47,440 bases of DNA from a virus. Below, one piece after another: positions 9,055 through 19,572 of the stretch. The position numbers were made by a program, and so were the translations under genes. Position 1 is the stretch's first letter; the number at the start of each line of letters is the position of its first letter. The stretch is taken from IMG/VR virus record IMGVR_UViG_3300042452_000457, positions 1-47,440 of that record; one strand, 5' to 3'. A model generated the notes under the pieces. That model was not told the origin of the DNA, did no database searches, and saw only the letters and a list, made by a program, of their open reading frames with translations.

Positions 9055-9924
9055 ATGGCAAACCCCTTCTCAGGACTCGAAAACATCGGGCAGTCGTACC
9101 TCGCAGGCTTGCAGCTGGCACAGCAGCGCCAGGCCAGGGAGGAAGCAACAGCGCAGCGTGCTGAAGAGGCGCGGGTGCGTGATAGGTACTACCAGGATCT
9201 CGTTGAGCAGCGGCGGGAGGCAGCGGCGCTAACGGCGAAAAATCGCGAAGACACTCTCAAGGAAAAGTTTGGTGAGGGTCTAGTTTATGAAGCTGACGGC
9301 GTGACGATCGACTTGGTTAATTCAGCCAAGGGCGCCAAGAGCATCAAGGATCTGGACGCATTGGCGGCTGCCGCTGGCAAAGCCAGCATTCTCCAGCAGG
9401 CATCAGGCTTTGGCGACAAACTGGAGATTCCAGAAGAGCTAATGAAGCGGCCAGCGTTCAACCAGGGGCGCGCCGAAGGTCTTGTTTCGGTGTCTGAGAC
9501 TCAGCTAAAAATGCCTAGCATCATGGCGTCGCAGGGGTGGGCACCCATTTCTGAGGACCTCGAATCTACCATTACAGGAACCGGGGCTAACGATTCAGAA
9601 ATGCTCGCCGGGTTGGAGGCCGCTGGGAAGCCAGCTGAAAAGCGGAAAGCCTACCAAGGCAACGCGGACATGGACATTCGTACCGTCTTTGGGCAGCGGT
9701 ACGGGAAGCCAAAGAAGGTTGTGGAGCAGAAGGCCCCAAAGACTGAGTACCCGGGCACGATGAAAATCCAAACCGATGAAGGCGACCTGACGGTTAAACT
9801 CACTCCGCAGCAGCTTGCGGAACGGCTTTCAAAGCTTGGAGCGCCTGCGGCTGCCGGCGCCACGAATGCCATTCCAGTCTTGAGAGTTGTCGGTGGAGCC
9901 GGTAACAGATCCATCCAGAAATAA
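9055..9924 (+). CDS. Coiled-coil internal virion protein candidate
   Basis: 289 residues. Residues 15-75 form a long charged helix (LQLAQQRQAREEATAQRAEE and following) that should be a coiled coil. The rest is soluble, mixed and unassigned. It lies 3 bases after one ejection-protein candidate and 6 bases before the giant polyvalent protein. Its probable role is therefore as an internal virion or ejection protein. I recognise no catalytic motif, and the function is unknown beyond context. Confidence 0.45.
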   Translation: MANPFSGLENIGQSYLAGLQLAQQRQAREEATAQRAEEARVRDRYYQDLVEQRREAAALTAKNREDTLKEKFGEGLVYEADGVTIDLVNSAKGAKSIKDLDALAAAAGKASILQQASGFGDKLEIPEELMKRPAFNQGRAEGLVSVSETQLKMPSIMASQGWAPISEDLESTITGTGANDSEMLAGLEAAGKPAEKRKAYQGNADMDIRTVFGQRYGKPKKVVEQKAPKTEYPGTMKIQTDEGDLTVKLTPQQLAERLSKLGAPAAAGATNAIPVLRVVGGAGNRSIQK

Positions 9925-9930
9925 TCGACT

Positions 9931-12900
9931 ATGCCTAAGCTCGTTGACGTTGAAAATATCGGGTTGATTGAGGTGCCCGATGACATGGGCGAAAACGAGC
10001 TTCTTGAGTTCGTAGGTACACTGGATCAAGGCGCGCTACCCGCCGCTGGATCCGCGATGATGCGAGAAGGTGGCCGCATGGTTGGCGGCGCCATGATGGG
10101 GCTGACGCGTTTAGGTCTCGAAGAGCCCCCTCCGTTAATCAGCCCGTCCATGGCTGACAGTCCGGCCAAGATGGCAGCCTACGAGCGCAGGCAAGCCGCC
10201 TGGGAAAAGCGCGTCAAAGAAGTCACCCCAGAGCAAACCGTAGCCCGCGCCGCTGAACTTGAGGCCAGCCCGACATTCCAGATGGGCAAGGCGCTTCAAG
10301 AGGGCGCGGAAGAAGCGTTCCCGGTCAGCCCATTGCGTGAAGATGATTACCTCACGCAGGTAGCAAGCGGGCTCGGTTCTTTGCCGGTGTCAGCGATGCC
10401 TGGCGGCATGATTGTGTACGGACTCAGCGCCGGCGAAAACGCAGCGCAAAAGACAGGTCGGTTTTACGACGCCAAGATCGCGCTTGCACTGGCTGAGGGA
10501 AATGCAGCTGAGGTGAATCGCCTGCAAGCTGAAAAAGCCGTCAAACAATACCAGTCAACACTGTACACTGCACCGATTGGAGCGGTGACGGAACGGTTTG
10601 GAGCAGTGGCGGGATTGGGACGCGCAATTTCTGGCAAAGTTTCCAAAAGCATCATCAAAGAAGCAGCGCGAACGGCGGGCGCAGAAACTCTTCAGGAGGT
10701 TTCAGAAGAAGGGTTGGGAAATGTTGTTGCACAGAAGACTTACAACCCGGACCAAAAGCTCACCGAGGGGGTGTTCGAGTCTGGGGCAGCTGGTTTTGGG
10801 GTTGGCGGTTTAGTGGGGTTGGTGGGAGGCAGGGTTGGACGCGTTGCTGAAAATCAACGTCTTGCACAAGAATTGAGCGCGCCTCTCTCGCAGGCTCAAA
10901 TCAAAGAAATCCTGGCGCGCCAACGTGCTGGCGGGCCCGCAATCGGTGGCGACTTAGGACCCACCCTGAAAGAAATTATCGCCGCTCGCGCTGCCAATAA
11001 CGCTGCCCTTGGTGGTGACCCTAACAACCCGCTCCCCAACACCACCGCCACCCTCGCCGGCATTAACTCCGGCGGCGCACCGTCTGGGCCGATTAACATC
11101 ACGCCGCCGCCTGTGACTGGTGGCGCTCCTGGGGAAGAAGCCAAGATTCCAGACATGGATCTGGAGACGGATGTTGTTGATGAGGAGACTCCGGGAGTCC
11201 CATTGATTGACGTGGTCCGCTTGGACGATCTCCAGCGTAAAGCTTCTTCCGGCACCATTCAGACCGACGAGCTTGAAGAACTGCGCGGGATGCATAACCG
11301 GCTGGGGCTTTCTGAGCCGGTTGTTTCGGAAGCGCCTGTTGCTGCCACTGAAACTCCCACCGAGGTCCAGCCGCTGACGATCGAGGAGACGCAGGAGTAC
11401 AACGCGGGCGTCGATCTCGGAACGGATTCCATGTCGGATGAGGAACTGATTCGTTTCGAGGAACTCGCCGGCCGTGTTCGACAACTGGAGGATGCCGGGT
11501 TTGAGTTTGATGAAACGACTGGATGGGCTAAGCCCGGGGTGGCTGCGGTGGCGGCTGAGGTGCCGGCCGCGCCCACAGAAACGCCAGCTGCGCCACAGGA
11601 GGCGACTCCGTTCAAGGCGGCGCCTGATTTCCGATACACGATCACGGAGGCTCCAAATTACGGATTAAGCCCGCTCTCATACGAAGACGCAGACTTCGAC
11701 TTGGAGGCCCTTCAATTCCAAGCAGAGCGAGGTCGTCTAACCCCAGAAAGATTCGCCCAATCTGAAATCGGAAGGCGGATGGATAGCGGCCAGATGAGCG
11801 GTGTTAACAGCGGCTTAAAGGTAGATCCCGTTGGGACCATCAAAGCTTTGCGAGCCGCGCTGGTTCCTGCGCCGGCCGCGCCCGCTCCTGCGCCAGCACC
11901 CACCCCTCCAACACGCACCGCCGTACTAACCCCAGGTGCGGTTACGGTAACTCAGACTCCGGCCAAACCCACCCCGGCACCCGCACCCGCCCCAGCACCC
12001 GCCGCAACCATTTCCGATGAAAACCAAGCTCTCCTCAAAAACATCGGCCTCGCCTCAAAGGTCAACGCAGACGGCACGATTTCACTCTCTGGCGGGACGT
12101 TCAGCTGGAAAGACGACATTAAAGCCGCTGGCGGAAAATACGACGGAATCGACCGCTCCTGGAAGATTTCTTCCGACGGGCTTGGGAAGTTCATCGAGCG
12201 AGCGCGACCTGCTGCAACAGCTGCTGGTGGACAGCCAGGTGGCCGACCAGCTTACGTCGCCGATTCTGGCCTCCGAAAACTCCGGTCGGATGCTGACAAG
12301 CGGCCCGACCGAAGCGGACTTGATGGAGGTGTTGGGAACTATGTCGGTGAAGATACCCAACAGTTGATGCGCCAAGGGGAGGCTTTTGGCATCCCCAGCA
12401 TCGTGATCGACGAACAGATCGAAGACGTGGCCCTGATGGTCCAGGCGTATCGCCAAGGGCGACCGCTCTTCATGCTCTCCAGCGCCCCGGGCACGGGCAA
12501 GACGTTCGTGTTGGGCGCGGCAATTCGAGAGCTTCGCCGCTCGGGCGCCAACAAGATTGTGTACGTGACACTCCGCAAGGAGCTTATCACCCAGATCAAG
12601 CAGGACCTGAAGGACTACGGAATCGGAGACGTAGAGTTCATCACCTACGCGGAGATGAAAGACCGCCCGGCCAAGGGGTCCGACGTGCTGATATTCGATG
12701 AAGCGCACGCGATCAAGAACCTGTCCGGGGAAGGTTCTGAGCAAGCCAAAAAGGCGCAGGAATGGATCAAGCAAACCAAGTTCCCGATCCTCTCTACTGC
12801 GACTCCGTTTGAAAACCCAGTCCAAGCCGCCTACCTAGCCGGCACAGGGGTATTCGAGCCGTTTGGCGGGTTCCAAGACTTTGCTTTAGCCTACGGAGCG

Positions 12901-15900
12901 ACAAAGGTGAAGAGCGGGGATGATACGATCCTTGTTTGGAAGCGGACTAACACCAGTGACGCCGACCAAGTGGCGGCGCGCAACTTCTTCAAAAAGGAAG
13001 GTGTCTTCACGGCCCGCAAAACCCGCCTTCCTCCAAACCAAGTGGATTCACGCTTGGTCAAGGTCAAGGCGAACGAGGAGTACATTAGAATCTACGAGGC
13101 GTTCGAGAACGCTGTCGAAGAGAACAAGAGCGCTCTGGCTGGATTTGCCAAAGCGTGGATTAAGAATTTCCAGAAGCGCATTCTGGAAGCGTCCAAAATC
13201 GACATCGCTATCAACGAAGCCAGCAACGCACTCAAGGCTGGGCGCTGGCCGATCATCTTTGTTGAGACCAAGGCGGAACGGAAGATCGACATCCCGAGGT
13301 TGCTTGATCTCGAAGATCAGTGGCGCCGAGAGGTGGACCTGGCGCGGCGAATGAATGAGCGCGGCCCAAGCCGAGCGCAATTTGGACTCCCACCGATGGG
13401 AATCACCGACGTACTGGCGTCGTTCATGGAAGAAACCGGAATATCGGTGATCGAGATTCCATCCGCTGAAGATACGGTCAAGGCGCGCTTCGGTGAGGAC
13501 AACGTCGCGATTTTCACTGGCTCGGTCACGCCCGCGAAGGCTCAGAAGAACCTTGATCGTTGGCGTGGTCCAAGGCCGATGGTCCTGGTTGCCACGATGG
13601 CCAAGGGCGGCACCGGCCTGTCGCTGCACGACAAAGTTGGGGATCACCAGACGACCCAGATCAACGTCAACCTGCCTTGGACCGCGACCCAAGTGGAGCA
13701 GGTTTCGTTGCGCTCCGCGCGGTACGGCCTCAAAGGCACCGCGCAGATGCAATGGCTGTTCGCTGACAATATCCCGTTTGATCGCGAACTGGCCCAACGT
13801 GTTGGCTCACGCATGGCCGACATGGGTGCGATTGTTCACGGCGAACTGCCGACGACGGCCGCGAGCATCCAGAACTGGAACTTTGAAGATGATTCGTTCT
13901 CAGAGGCCAATGCTGACCAAGCCGACAAAAATGATCTGATTAAGCAGGAGCAGCCGCCTCCGGCTGTTCCTGCACCTGCACCCGAACCCACCGCACCGCC
14001 CGCACCCACTATCCGCCGGAAAGTCCGTGAGTGGGCGCCCAAGGGAGACATCCTGGACGACATAATCAACCTCGGCGGTGTCATGTCCAAGTCGCAGGCC
14101 AAGAAGGAAGGTCGGCTGGGGAAGATCCAAAGCCTCTACGACGACGCGCCAAGACTCGATCCGTACTTCAACAAGATTTTTGCTGGCAGAAAGCGCGGCG
14201 AGGGAAGCCGAAACCAACCCGACGTACTCCTACAGGAGCTTGCCATGAAGAACCCCGGCAAGTACGGGGACATGACGGTCGCGGAGTTTTGGGCCGAGAT
14301 TGAGAAGGCGGCCCGCGGTCGCAAGGGAGACGTTGCCGCTGCCAAAGAAGAAGCCAAGGCCGCCGAGGAAGGTGCCGCCGAAGTTGAAGGTCTCGATGCG
14401 TTTTTGCAGGCGCAGGATGAAGCGTTCGTCGATGCCCAAACTGATGGGATGCAACGCCTCGGCGAGCCTGACGGGCCTGTTGAGGTTTCCGTTGGAAGCC
14501 TAGCCATAGGTGACCGGTTCTTTGTTCAAGGGGAACTCTTTGAAGTTACCTCTGTCACGCCGGATGGTCAGTACACGATTCGAGATGGCGAGAAGTTTGG
14601 GGTTCAGCAGCTTACGGATGACGATACGATTTTCGTTGATCGCGAGCCCATTCGCGTAAGCCGAAGCACAGAGTTTTTGCCTCCCGAGACTGAAGCGCCA
14701 CCCCAGACCCCGCGCTTGGGCGCCATGCAACAGCAAGGCGATTTGCTTTCTGGTCAATCTGAGGCATTCGCCTTAGTTGGCGAAAGGGGTGTTGATTACG
14801 AAAGGAAGCAGCGCGAAGCCCAAGCCGCCGCCCGCGCTGCCGCCGAAGCCAAGGCCGCCCAAGAGAAGGCGCAAACCCAGATGGATCTCGGCGCCGCCGC
14901 CGCCGAAGCCTCCGACGCGATCGCCCAGTTCGTCGAGTCGATCACCCCCAAGGCCGGCATCACCGAAGGCCCGACGCCCGAGGAGTCTGCACGCCGGGTT
15001 CTCGAAGCCCTCACCAAGCTCGCTTCCGTCGCGATCCGCGCTGGCATTCAGAACGCATCTCAGTGGGCGACCAGTCTGCGCCTGAAGCTCGGCCCGGCAT
15101 TGCAGTACGCCTGGGACCGCGCTCAAGGATCAACAGTTGAGCCCACGCCGGAGGTTATCGCTGACGTCTCCAGCCTGCCTGAGCGTGCGGCTACCGACTT
15201 CGGTATGATCTACAGCACGCCTGGCGATCCGGTGACTACCAAGCGTGGCGGGTTTGAAGATGTCGTGGCGGGGCGCCGGGCGCTCACTCCTGAAGTCCGT
15301 AATGCTGGATTCCAGCTGGCGGTCGATGCGTTCAATGAAGCGGGAGTGAAGTTCCGCCAGGTGGGAGACGCCCTATTTGCTCCCGTCGATGGAGTGGACC
15401 AAGAGGCGGCTGGACGGGAGTTGGTCCGTATCGCCAAGGACAAGATCGCCAAGGCCAAAGCCGAAGGACGTAGCGATACCGTCGCAGAATTGATCAATTC
15501 GCTGCGGAACCATTTCGGAATCTCCGAGGCGTTCAGCCCCGAGACCCGCGACGAACTCTACCTGATCGGTCAGTCTGAGGCGTCTGAGTTCGGCCGGAAC
15601 CTGGCGAGCTTGAAAGCCTCGGTGAAGGACTTCGTGGCCCTAGCCCGCAACGTGCGCGGATTCCTGACATCGGCCATCTACGACAACTTCAATGGCGAGA
15701 GCGTCAAAGGTGTGCTCGATAAGATTATGACCGAGTTCCGGGGCCAGTTCACGGAAGCGGAGATCCAGAAGATCGTTGGCGAGAAACCGGATCTCCAGCA
15801 GATGTTGAATCGGTTTGGAATCTTGGCGCTGGCCGACACTGGCGGCCGCGTGTACCGGACTGTCCAGGCGCGCCTAACTACCAAGAAGCCGCCCACCCAG

Positions 15901-18900
15901 AAGGCGAAAGAACAACGCGCACTTGAGGATGAAGCCATCGAGCAGATCATCGAGAACGCTTTAGCCCTCGGGATTACCGAGCCTCCCCAGCCTCCGAATC
16001 GAAAGCTCACTCCCGACGAGCGCCTCGCGCTGATGACCCGTCCGGCGACCCAAGCCAAGGTGCAAAAGGCCACCGAGGATGCAGTTAAGCAGGCCGAGTT
16101 TAACGCTGGATGGGCGGTTATGATGGCCAGCGCAGCCGGCAACGAGGAGCTTCGCGCTCAGTATCAGGAAGCCAAGGACGCTGGAGAAGAGCCCGATCCA
16201 GAGGCGATCGAGGAGGGTCTCGACCTCCCGAAGTACGCTCACTGGCGCACGATCCGCGACGGGTTCCTGAATTACTCGCCAACCACCCTGAAGCTCGTCC
16301 AAGACGTGATCCGCGGCCGGTTTAAGGGAACGCAGTTCGGGCCGAAGAAAGCCGCTCCTCCGGCGCCCGCCAAGATCGACCTGGTGCGCTTGGTTCAACA
16401 ACCAAACGCTGAGATGAGCCGTGTGATCGGCGAGCAGTTGTCCGCCATCGAGCGTGTCATAAACCTAGCCGGCGCGTCCCCCGAGGCCAAGGCCCGAGTG
16501 ATGCAGATGGTAACCGCAAATGTGGGTTCTCAGATCCAGCTGGCCCGCCAGCGTGTGCTGAATAACTTCTTGGACGTGAAGGTCAAGACGGGACCCACGA
16601 CCGCAAGCGACCGCCTCCAGCGGCTGATTAACGCTGGCATCACCGAGGACCCGCGCTACCGGTCCCAAAAGACCCGTGACCTCTTGAAGCGCGTTGCCAA
16701 GACCTACCTGACAGCCGATGAGCTTTTTGGCATGGCGACCAGGACACGGGCCGAGAAGCTCGCGTTCCTTACCGGCAAACTCAACCAGATCACCGCAGCC
16801 GAGAAGTTGACTGATGAGTGGATGCAGGGTGCCGTCTGGACCTATCTCACCGAGCGGATGATGGAAGCTGAGAACGCAGCGGTATCCCAGATCGTGGGTG
16901 CCAAGGACGTGAGCTTCGACCCAGCCCAGCCGAAGACCGACGCGCAGCTGGCGGCCGACCGGGCCAAGGCTGTCGATCGCCTCGCCGGAGGTATCCGCGC
17001 CGGCCTGCTGGACCAGCGCATCGTGGAAAGTATCGCCAAGAATCCCGCGTTGCAGCGGCTGGTTCCTAAGATGGGCGACCTGGTGAAGCGGGTTCTCAAT
17101 ACCCCGCAGGGTGGCCAGGCAAAACTGGCTCAAGCGTTCTCCGAAGCGTTGCTGTCGGAACTGGCGATCGACCAGGCGCTGGCCGACAAGACGGGCCTTG
17201 CGCTGGCCAAAGCGTTCGAGGCGAAGTTTGAACGGGCGCGCATCCGTGCGCTTGATCTTGCGGTCCAGAAGCTCACACCGAAGCAGCGCGAGGAGGCTGG
17301 TCCGGGGCGCCCGCTGTGGCAGAAGATCGAGGAATTCGTGAACGCAGGTGGCATGAACTCGGCGGTGCTCCTGCAAAGCATTGCGAAGAAGGCTGGATGG
17401 AAGGTGCCTACCGATGAGGAGGTTTCACGCCTCCGAGACCTGGCGCGCCTGGAACAGGAACTCAGCACGGCCACCGAAGAGGAAATCAGCAAAGGTATCA
17501 CGGACGACATCAAGGCCGCGAAGAACCTTGGAAGGCGGGCAGACATTATGCGCGAGATCCAGATGCGCTGGGCGCGTATGACCATGCCGATCCGTGGCAA
17601 CAAGCAGAACCTGGCGCGAGCGATCAATGAGGTGACTTCGGCACAACTGCTGTTCAAACCGAGCTTCGTTACCAAGCAGCTGATCGACGTGGCTACCCAG
17701 ATGTTCTACTACACGCCGACGCGTGCAGTAGCGACGGCCGTAGAGCGATACCGCACCAGTCGCGATCCAAACCGCGCAAGCCGACTGTGGAAGGATACCA
17801 GTGCTGCGCTCGAAGACGCCTACAAGGCGCGCTTCAATGCGCTCAACATGGCCCTCACGTCTGCGCTGGAGGCTGCCAAGGGCCGAGCCGAGAAGGATAC
17901 TATCATGGGTATCCAGAGCGGTATCCGGGCGCTAGACCGCATCAACGCGCAGGCCAGCGAGTACGCCAAGAACGGCGACTACGCCAGGTCCGCGCTGGTG
18001 CGAATGATCGGCATCTCTCAGCTATCGTTCCGGTTCGCTTCATCTCTCGATGCCTTCCAAGGCGTCCTGGCTGAACAGCAGGAGATCGGTGCATGGACCG
18101 AGTCCCAGCTGCGTCTTCAGGGCATGGCGCCCGAGCAGGCTCGCAAGACCGCCAAGACTATCATCGGAGATGCGATAGCCGAGTACGCGTTGGCTCAAGC
18201 AATCGTTGGTGATGATCCCAACATTAGCCCGAAAGAGCGCCGCGCCGCTGCCTGGAACGTCGTGCGCGCCCGGCAGTACCAACGCATCAAAGCGGCCGGG
18301 CTTGATACGGGTGCGCTCAAGGAACTCACCCAGGACCTCCGCTCCACGATCGGTTGGAACGTTGAAGAAACCGGTGGGCTTGGTGGCGTGATCGGGCAAG
18401 GCATGAAGAATGCCAGCGACTTCCTTGCGAAGACTGGCATCCCGAACCCTGTCGGACGTTTCTCCAACGCGATTGCGATCGGCATCAACCGTGCCCTCAC
18501 GTTTGCCGGCGGCGGATTCGTGCCGAAAGCCTTCGAGGGATCCGCTTGGTACAAGACCGAGGCTGACAAGACGCAGCGCAAAATCGAGGCCGCAACCGGG
18601 TTGGGCCTGTCAGGCGCCTTTGCTGCACTGGTTCTCTCTGGCGCGCTACGCGTCTTCACCAGGTGGCCCGACGACAAGGAGGAAGCTGACCTCTGGGAAC
18701 GTGAAGGCCACCGTCCGAACACCATGGAGCTTGAACTGCCTGGCGGTAAGATCCTGCGCGTGTCGTTGAACACCGGGCCGATTCAGGTTGTACGGCCGGC
18801 ACTGGCTGCGATCGGTGAGCTTCAGTATCAGGTCGCCAGGCGCAACCGCCTGAACCAGAAGGCCGAGGCTGCTGCCAAAAAGAAGGGCTTGAAGTTTGAG

Positions 18901-19527
18901 CCCCGCGAACTCACTGCGAAGGATGTAGGTGGTGCGTTAGCCTACGGCGCTTACTCCGCTGTGGCGCAAGGGCGCACTGCATCTGGCATGATCGGCTCCG
19001 GCGTGTACCGCCAGACCCCTGACATGGGCAAGATCGCCGCTGGTGCAGTAAGCCCGTTGATTCCGTTTGCACCGCTCCTACGCGAGGCTGCCGCCATGTC
19101 CGGCGCGGAGTTCAACCCCAAGGACCAGACGTTCATTAACCTCCTAGTGCCGACGCCCTGGAGTGGTAAGGTGGACCGCAACTTCCTTGGAGACCCAGTA
19201 GGCACGCCGCGCGCCCAGGAGCGCATCATGTCGATCCTCACCGGCGGCACCGCAATCGTTGGAGGCGACGATCCTGATCGTGCCTACCAAGTGCTGGCCA
19301 AGACTGGATGGACTCCGTCCACCCCGCAAAACAATCGGTTCTTCCAGTTCGGCCGCGTGCAACGGCAGGCCACTCCGGAGGAGTTGACCAGGATGCAGGA
19401 GGTCCGCGCAGTCGAACTCAAGACCCGCATTTCGCAGCTGGATCCTCAGACCGCCACCAAGCGGCAGCTGGATCGGATCGAGGACATTGCGAACGCAAAA
19501 TCGAAAAAAGCTATGGGAATTCGATAA
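9931..19527 (+). CDS. Giant polyvalent protein with internal SF2 helicase
   Basis: 3198 residues, about a fifth of the genome. It begins with a short virion-type motif (GLIEVPDDMGENELLEFV). Residues about 130-310 are hydrophobic and small-residue-rich with AGAETLQEVSEEGLG and GFGVGGLVGLVGG, possibly membrane-active. Pro/Ala linkers surround a small domain at about 694-754 (GGTFSWKDDIKAAGGKYDG). An SF2/Snf2-like helicase follows: Walker A SAPGTGKT 851-858, DEAH 923-926, STATP 955-959, motif V KGGTG 1225-1229, motif VI QVSLRSARYG 1257-1266. A YDDAP-type module lies near 1402 and an SH3-like strand region at about 1517-1577. The long helical C-terminus has a hydrophobic segment (GLSGAFAALVLSGAL, about 2892-2906). 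This architecture matches polyvalent proteins (Iyer and colleagues), multidomain proteins that phages and conjugative elements send in with DNA. The helicase may act against host defence or aid early DNA handling; that is inference. Confidence 0.8.
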   Translation: MPKLVDVENIGLIEVPDDMGENELLEFVGTLDQGALPAAGSAMMREGGRMVGGAMMGLTRLGLEEPPPLISPSMADSPAKMAAYERRQAAWEKRVKEVTPEQTVARAAELEASPTFQMGKALQEGAEEAFPVSPLREDDYLTQVASGLGSLPVSAMPGGMIVYGLSAGENAAQKTGRFYDAKIALALAEGNAAEVNRLQAEKAVKQYQSTLYTAPIGAVTERFGAVAGLGRAISGKVSKSIIKEAARTAGAETLQEVSEEGLGNVVAQKTYNPDQKLTEGVFESGAAGFGVGGLVGLVGGRVGRVAENQRLAQELSAPLSQAQIKEILARQRAGGPAIGGDLGPTLKEIIAARAANNAALGGDPNNPLPNTTATLAGINSGGAPSGPINITPPPVTGGAPGEEAKIPDMDLETDVVDEETPGVPLIDVVRLDDLQRKASSGTIQTDELEELRGMHNRLGLSEPVVSEAPVAATETPTEVQPLTIEETQEYNAGVDLGTDSMSDEELIRFEELAGRVRQLEDAGFEFDETTGWAKPGVAAVAAEVPAAPTETPAAPQEATPFKAAPDFRYTITEAPNYGLSPLSYEDADFDLEALQFQAERGRLTPERFAQSEIGRRMDSGQMSGVNSGLKVDPVGTIKALRAALVPAPAAPAPAPAPTPPTRTAVLTPGAVTVTQTPAKPTPAPAPAPAPAATISDENQALLKNIGLASKVNADGTISLSGGTFSWKDDIKAAGGKYDGIDRSWKISSDGLGKFIERARPAATAAGGQPGGRPAYVADSGLRKLRSDADKRPDRSGLDGGVGNYVGEDTQQLMRQGEAFGIPSIVIDEQIEDVALMVQAYRQGRPLFMLSSAPGTGKTFVLGAAIRELRRSGANKIVYVTLRKELITQIKQDLKDYGIGDVEFITYAEMKDRPAKGSDVLIFDEAHAIKNLSGEGSEQAKKAQEWIKQTKFPILSTATPFENPVQAAYLAGTGVFEPFGGFQDFALAYGATKVKSGDDTILVWKRTNTSDADQVAARNFFKKEGVFTARKTRLPPNQVDSRLVKVKANEEYIRIYEAFENAVEENKSALAGFAKAWIKNFQKRILEASKIDIAINEASNALKAGRWPIIFVETKAERKIDIPRLLDLEDQWRREVDLARRMNERGPSRAQFGLPPMGITDVLASFMEETGISVIEIPSAEDTVKARFGEDNVAIFTGSVTPAKAQKNLDRWRGPRPMVLVATMAKGGTGLSLHDKVGDHQTTQINVNLPWTATQVEQVSLRSARYGLKGTAQMQWLFADNIPFDRELAQRVGSRMADMGAIVHGELPTTAASIQNWNFEDDSFSEANADQADKNDLIKQEQPPPAVPAPAPEPTAPPAPTIRRKVREWAPKGDILDDIINLGGVMSKSQAKKEGRLGKIQSLYDDAPRLDPYFNKIFAGRKRGEGSRNQPDVLLQELAMKNPGKYGDMTVAEFWAEIEKAARGRKGDVAAAKEEAKAAEEGAAEVEGLDAFLQAQDEAFVDAQTDGMQRLGEPDGPVEVSVGSLAIGDRFFVQGELFEVTSVTPDGQYTIRDGEKFGVQQLTDDDTIFVDREPIRVSRSTEFLPPETEAPPQTPRLGAMQQQGDLLSGQSEAFALVGERGVDYERKQREAQAAARAAAEAKAAQEKAQTQMDLGAAAAEASDAIAQFVESITPKAGITEGPTPEESARRVLEALTKLASVAIRAGIQNASQWATSLRLKLGPALQYAWDRAQGSTVEPTPEVIADVSSLPERAATDFGMIYSTPGDPVTTKRGGFEDVVAGRRALTPEVRNAGFQLAVDAFNEAGVKFRQVGDALFAPVDGVDQEAAGRELVRIAKDKIAKAKAEGRSDTVAELINSLRNHFGISEAFSPETRDELYLIGQSEASEFGRNLASLKASVKDFVALARNVRGFLTSAIYDNFNGESVKGVLDKIMTEFRGQFTEAEIQKIVGEKPDLQQMLNRFGILALADTGGRVYRTVQARLTTKKPPTQKAKEQRALEDEAIEQIIENALALGITEPPQPPNRKLTPDERLALMTRPATQAKVQKATEDAVKQAEFNAGWAVMMASAAGNEELRAQYQEAKDAGEEPDPEAIEEGLDLPKYAHWRTIRDGFLNYSPTTLKLVQDVIRGRFKGTQFGPKKAAPPAPAKIDLVRLVQQPNAEMSRVIGEQLSAIERVINLAGASPEAKARVMQMVTANVGSQIQLARQRVLNNFLDVKVKTGPTTASDRLQRLINAGITEDPRYRSQKTRDLLKRVAKTYLTADELFGMATRTRAEKLAFLTGKLNQITAAEKLTDEWMQGAVWTYLTERMMEAENAAVSQIVGAKDVSFDPAQPKTDAQLAADRAKAVDRLAGGIRAGLLDQRIVESIAKNPALQRLVPKMGDLVKRVLNTPQGGQAKLAQAFSEALLSELAIDQALADKTGLALAKAFEAKFERARIRALDLAVQKLTPKQREEAGPGRPLWQKIEEFVNAGGMNSAVLLQSIAKKAGWKVPTDEEVSRLRDLARLEQELSTATEEEISKGITDDIKAAKNLGRRADIMREIQMRWARMTMPIRGNKQNLARAINEVTSAQLLFKPSFVTKQLIDVATQMFYYTPTRAVATAVERYRTSRDPNRASRLWKDTSAALEDAYKARFNALNMALTSALEAAKGRAEKDTIMGIQSGIRALDRINAQASEYAKNGDYARSALVRMIGISQLSFRFASSLDAFQGVLAEQQEIGAWTESQLRLQGMAPEQARKTAKTIIGDAIAEYALAQAIVGDDPNISPKERRAAAWNVVRARQYQRIKAAGLDTGALKELTQDLRSTIGWNVEETGGLGGVIGQGMKNASDFLAKTGIPNPVGRFSNAIAIGINRALTFAGGGFVPKAFEGSAWYKTEADKTQRKIEAATGLGLSGAFAALVLSGALRVFTRWPDDKEEADLWEREGHRPNTMELELPGGKILRVSLNTGPIQVVRPALAAIGELQYQVARRNRLNQKAEAAAKKKGLKFEPRELTAKDVGGALAYGAYSAVAQGRTASGMIGSGVYRQTPDMGKIAAGAVSPLIPFAPLLREAAAMSGAEFNPKDQTFINLLVPTPWSGKVDRNFLGDPVGTPRAQERIMSILTGGTAIVGGDDPDRAYQVLAKTGWTPSTPQNNRFFQFGRVQRQATPEELTRMQEVRAVELKTRISQLDPQTATKRQLDRIEDIANAKSKKAMGIR

Positions 19528-19534
19528 TCCTGTA

Positions 19535-19563
19535 TTGACGGCACGCACCACTTGCCATACGTT
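19535..19563 (+). promoter_or_regulatory. recT: Candidate promoter for recombination operon
   Basis: TTGACG at 19535-19540 is followed by 17 bases and TACGTT at 19558-19563. The spacing is that of a sigma70-type promoter; the -35 matches five of six consensus bases and the -10 three of six. A second TTGACA follows at 19562. The site lies in the 45-base gap between the giant protein gene and recT, where the operon changes from structural to recombination genes. The leader would be very short. Confidence 0.35.
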
Positions 19564-19572
19564 GACACACGT

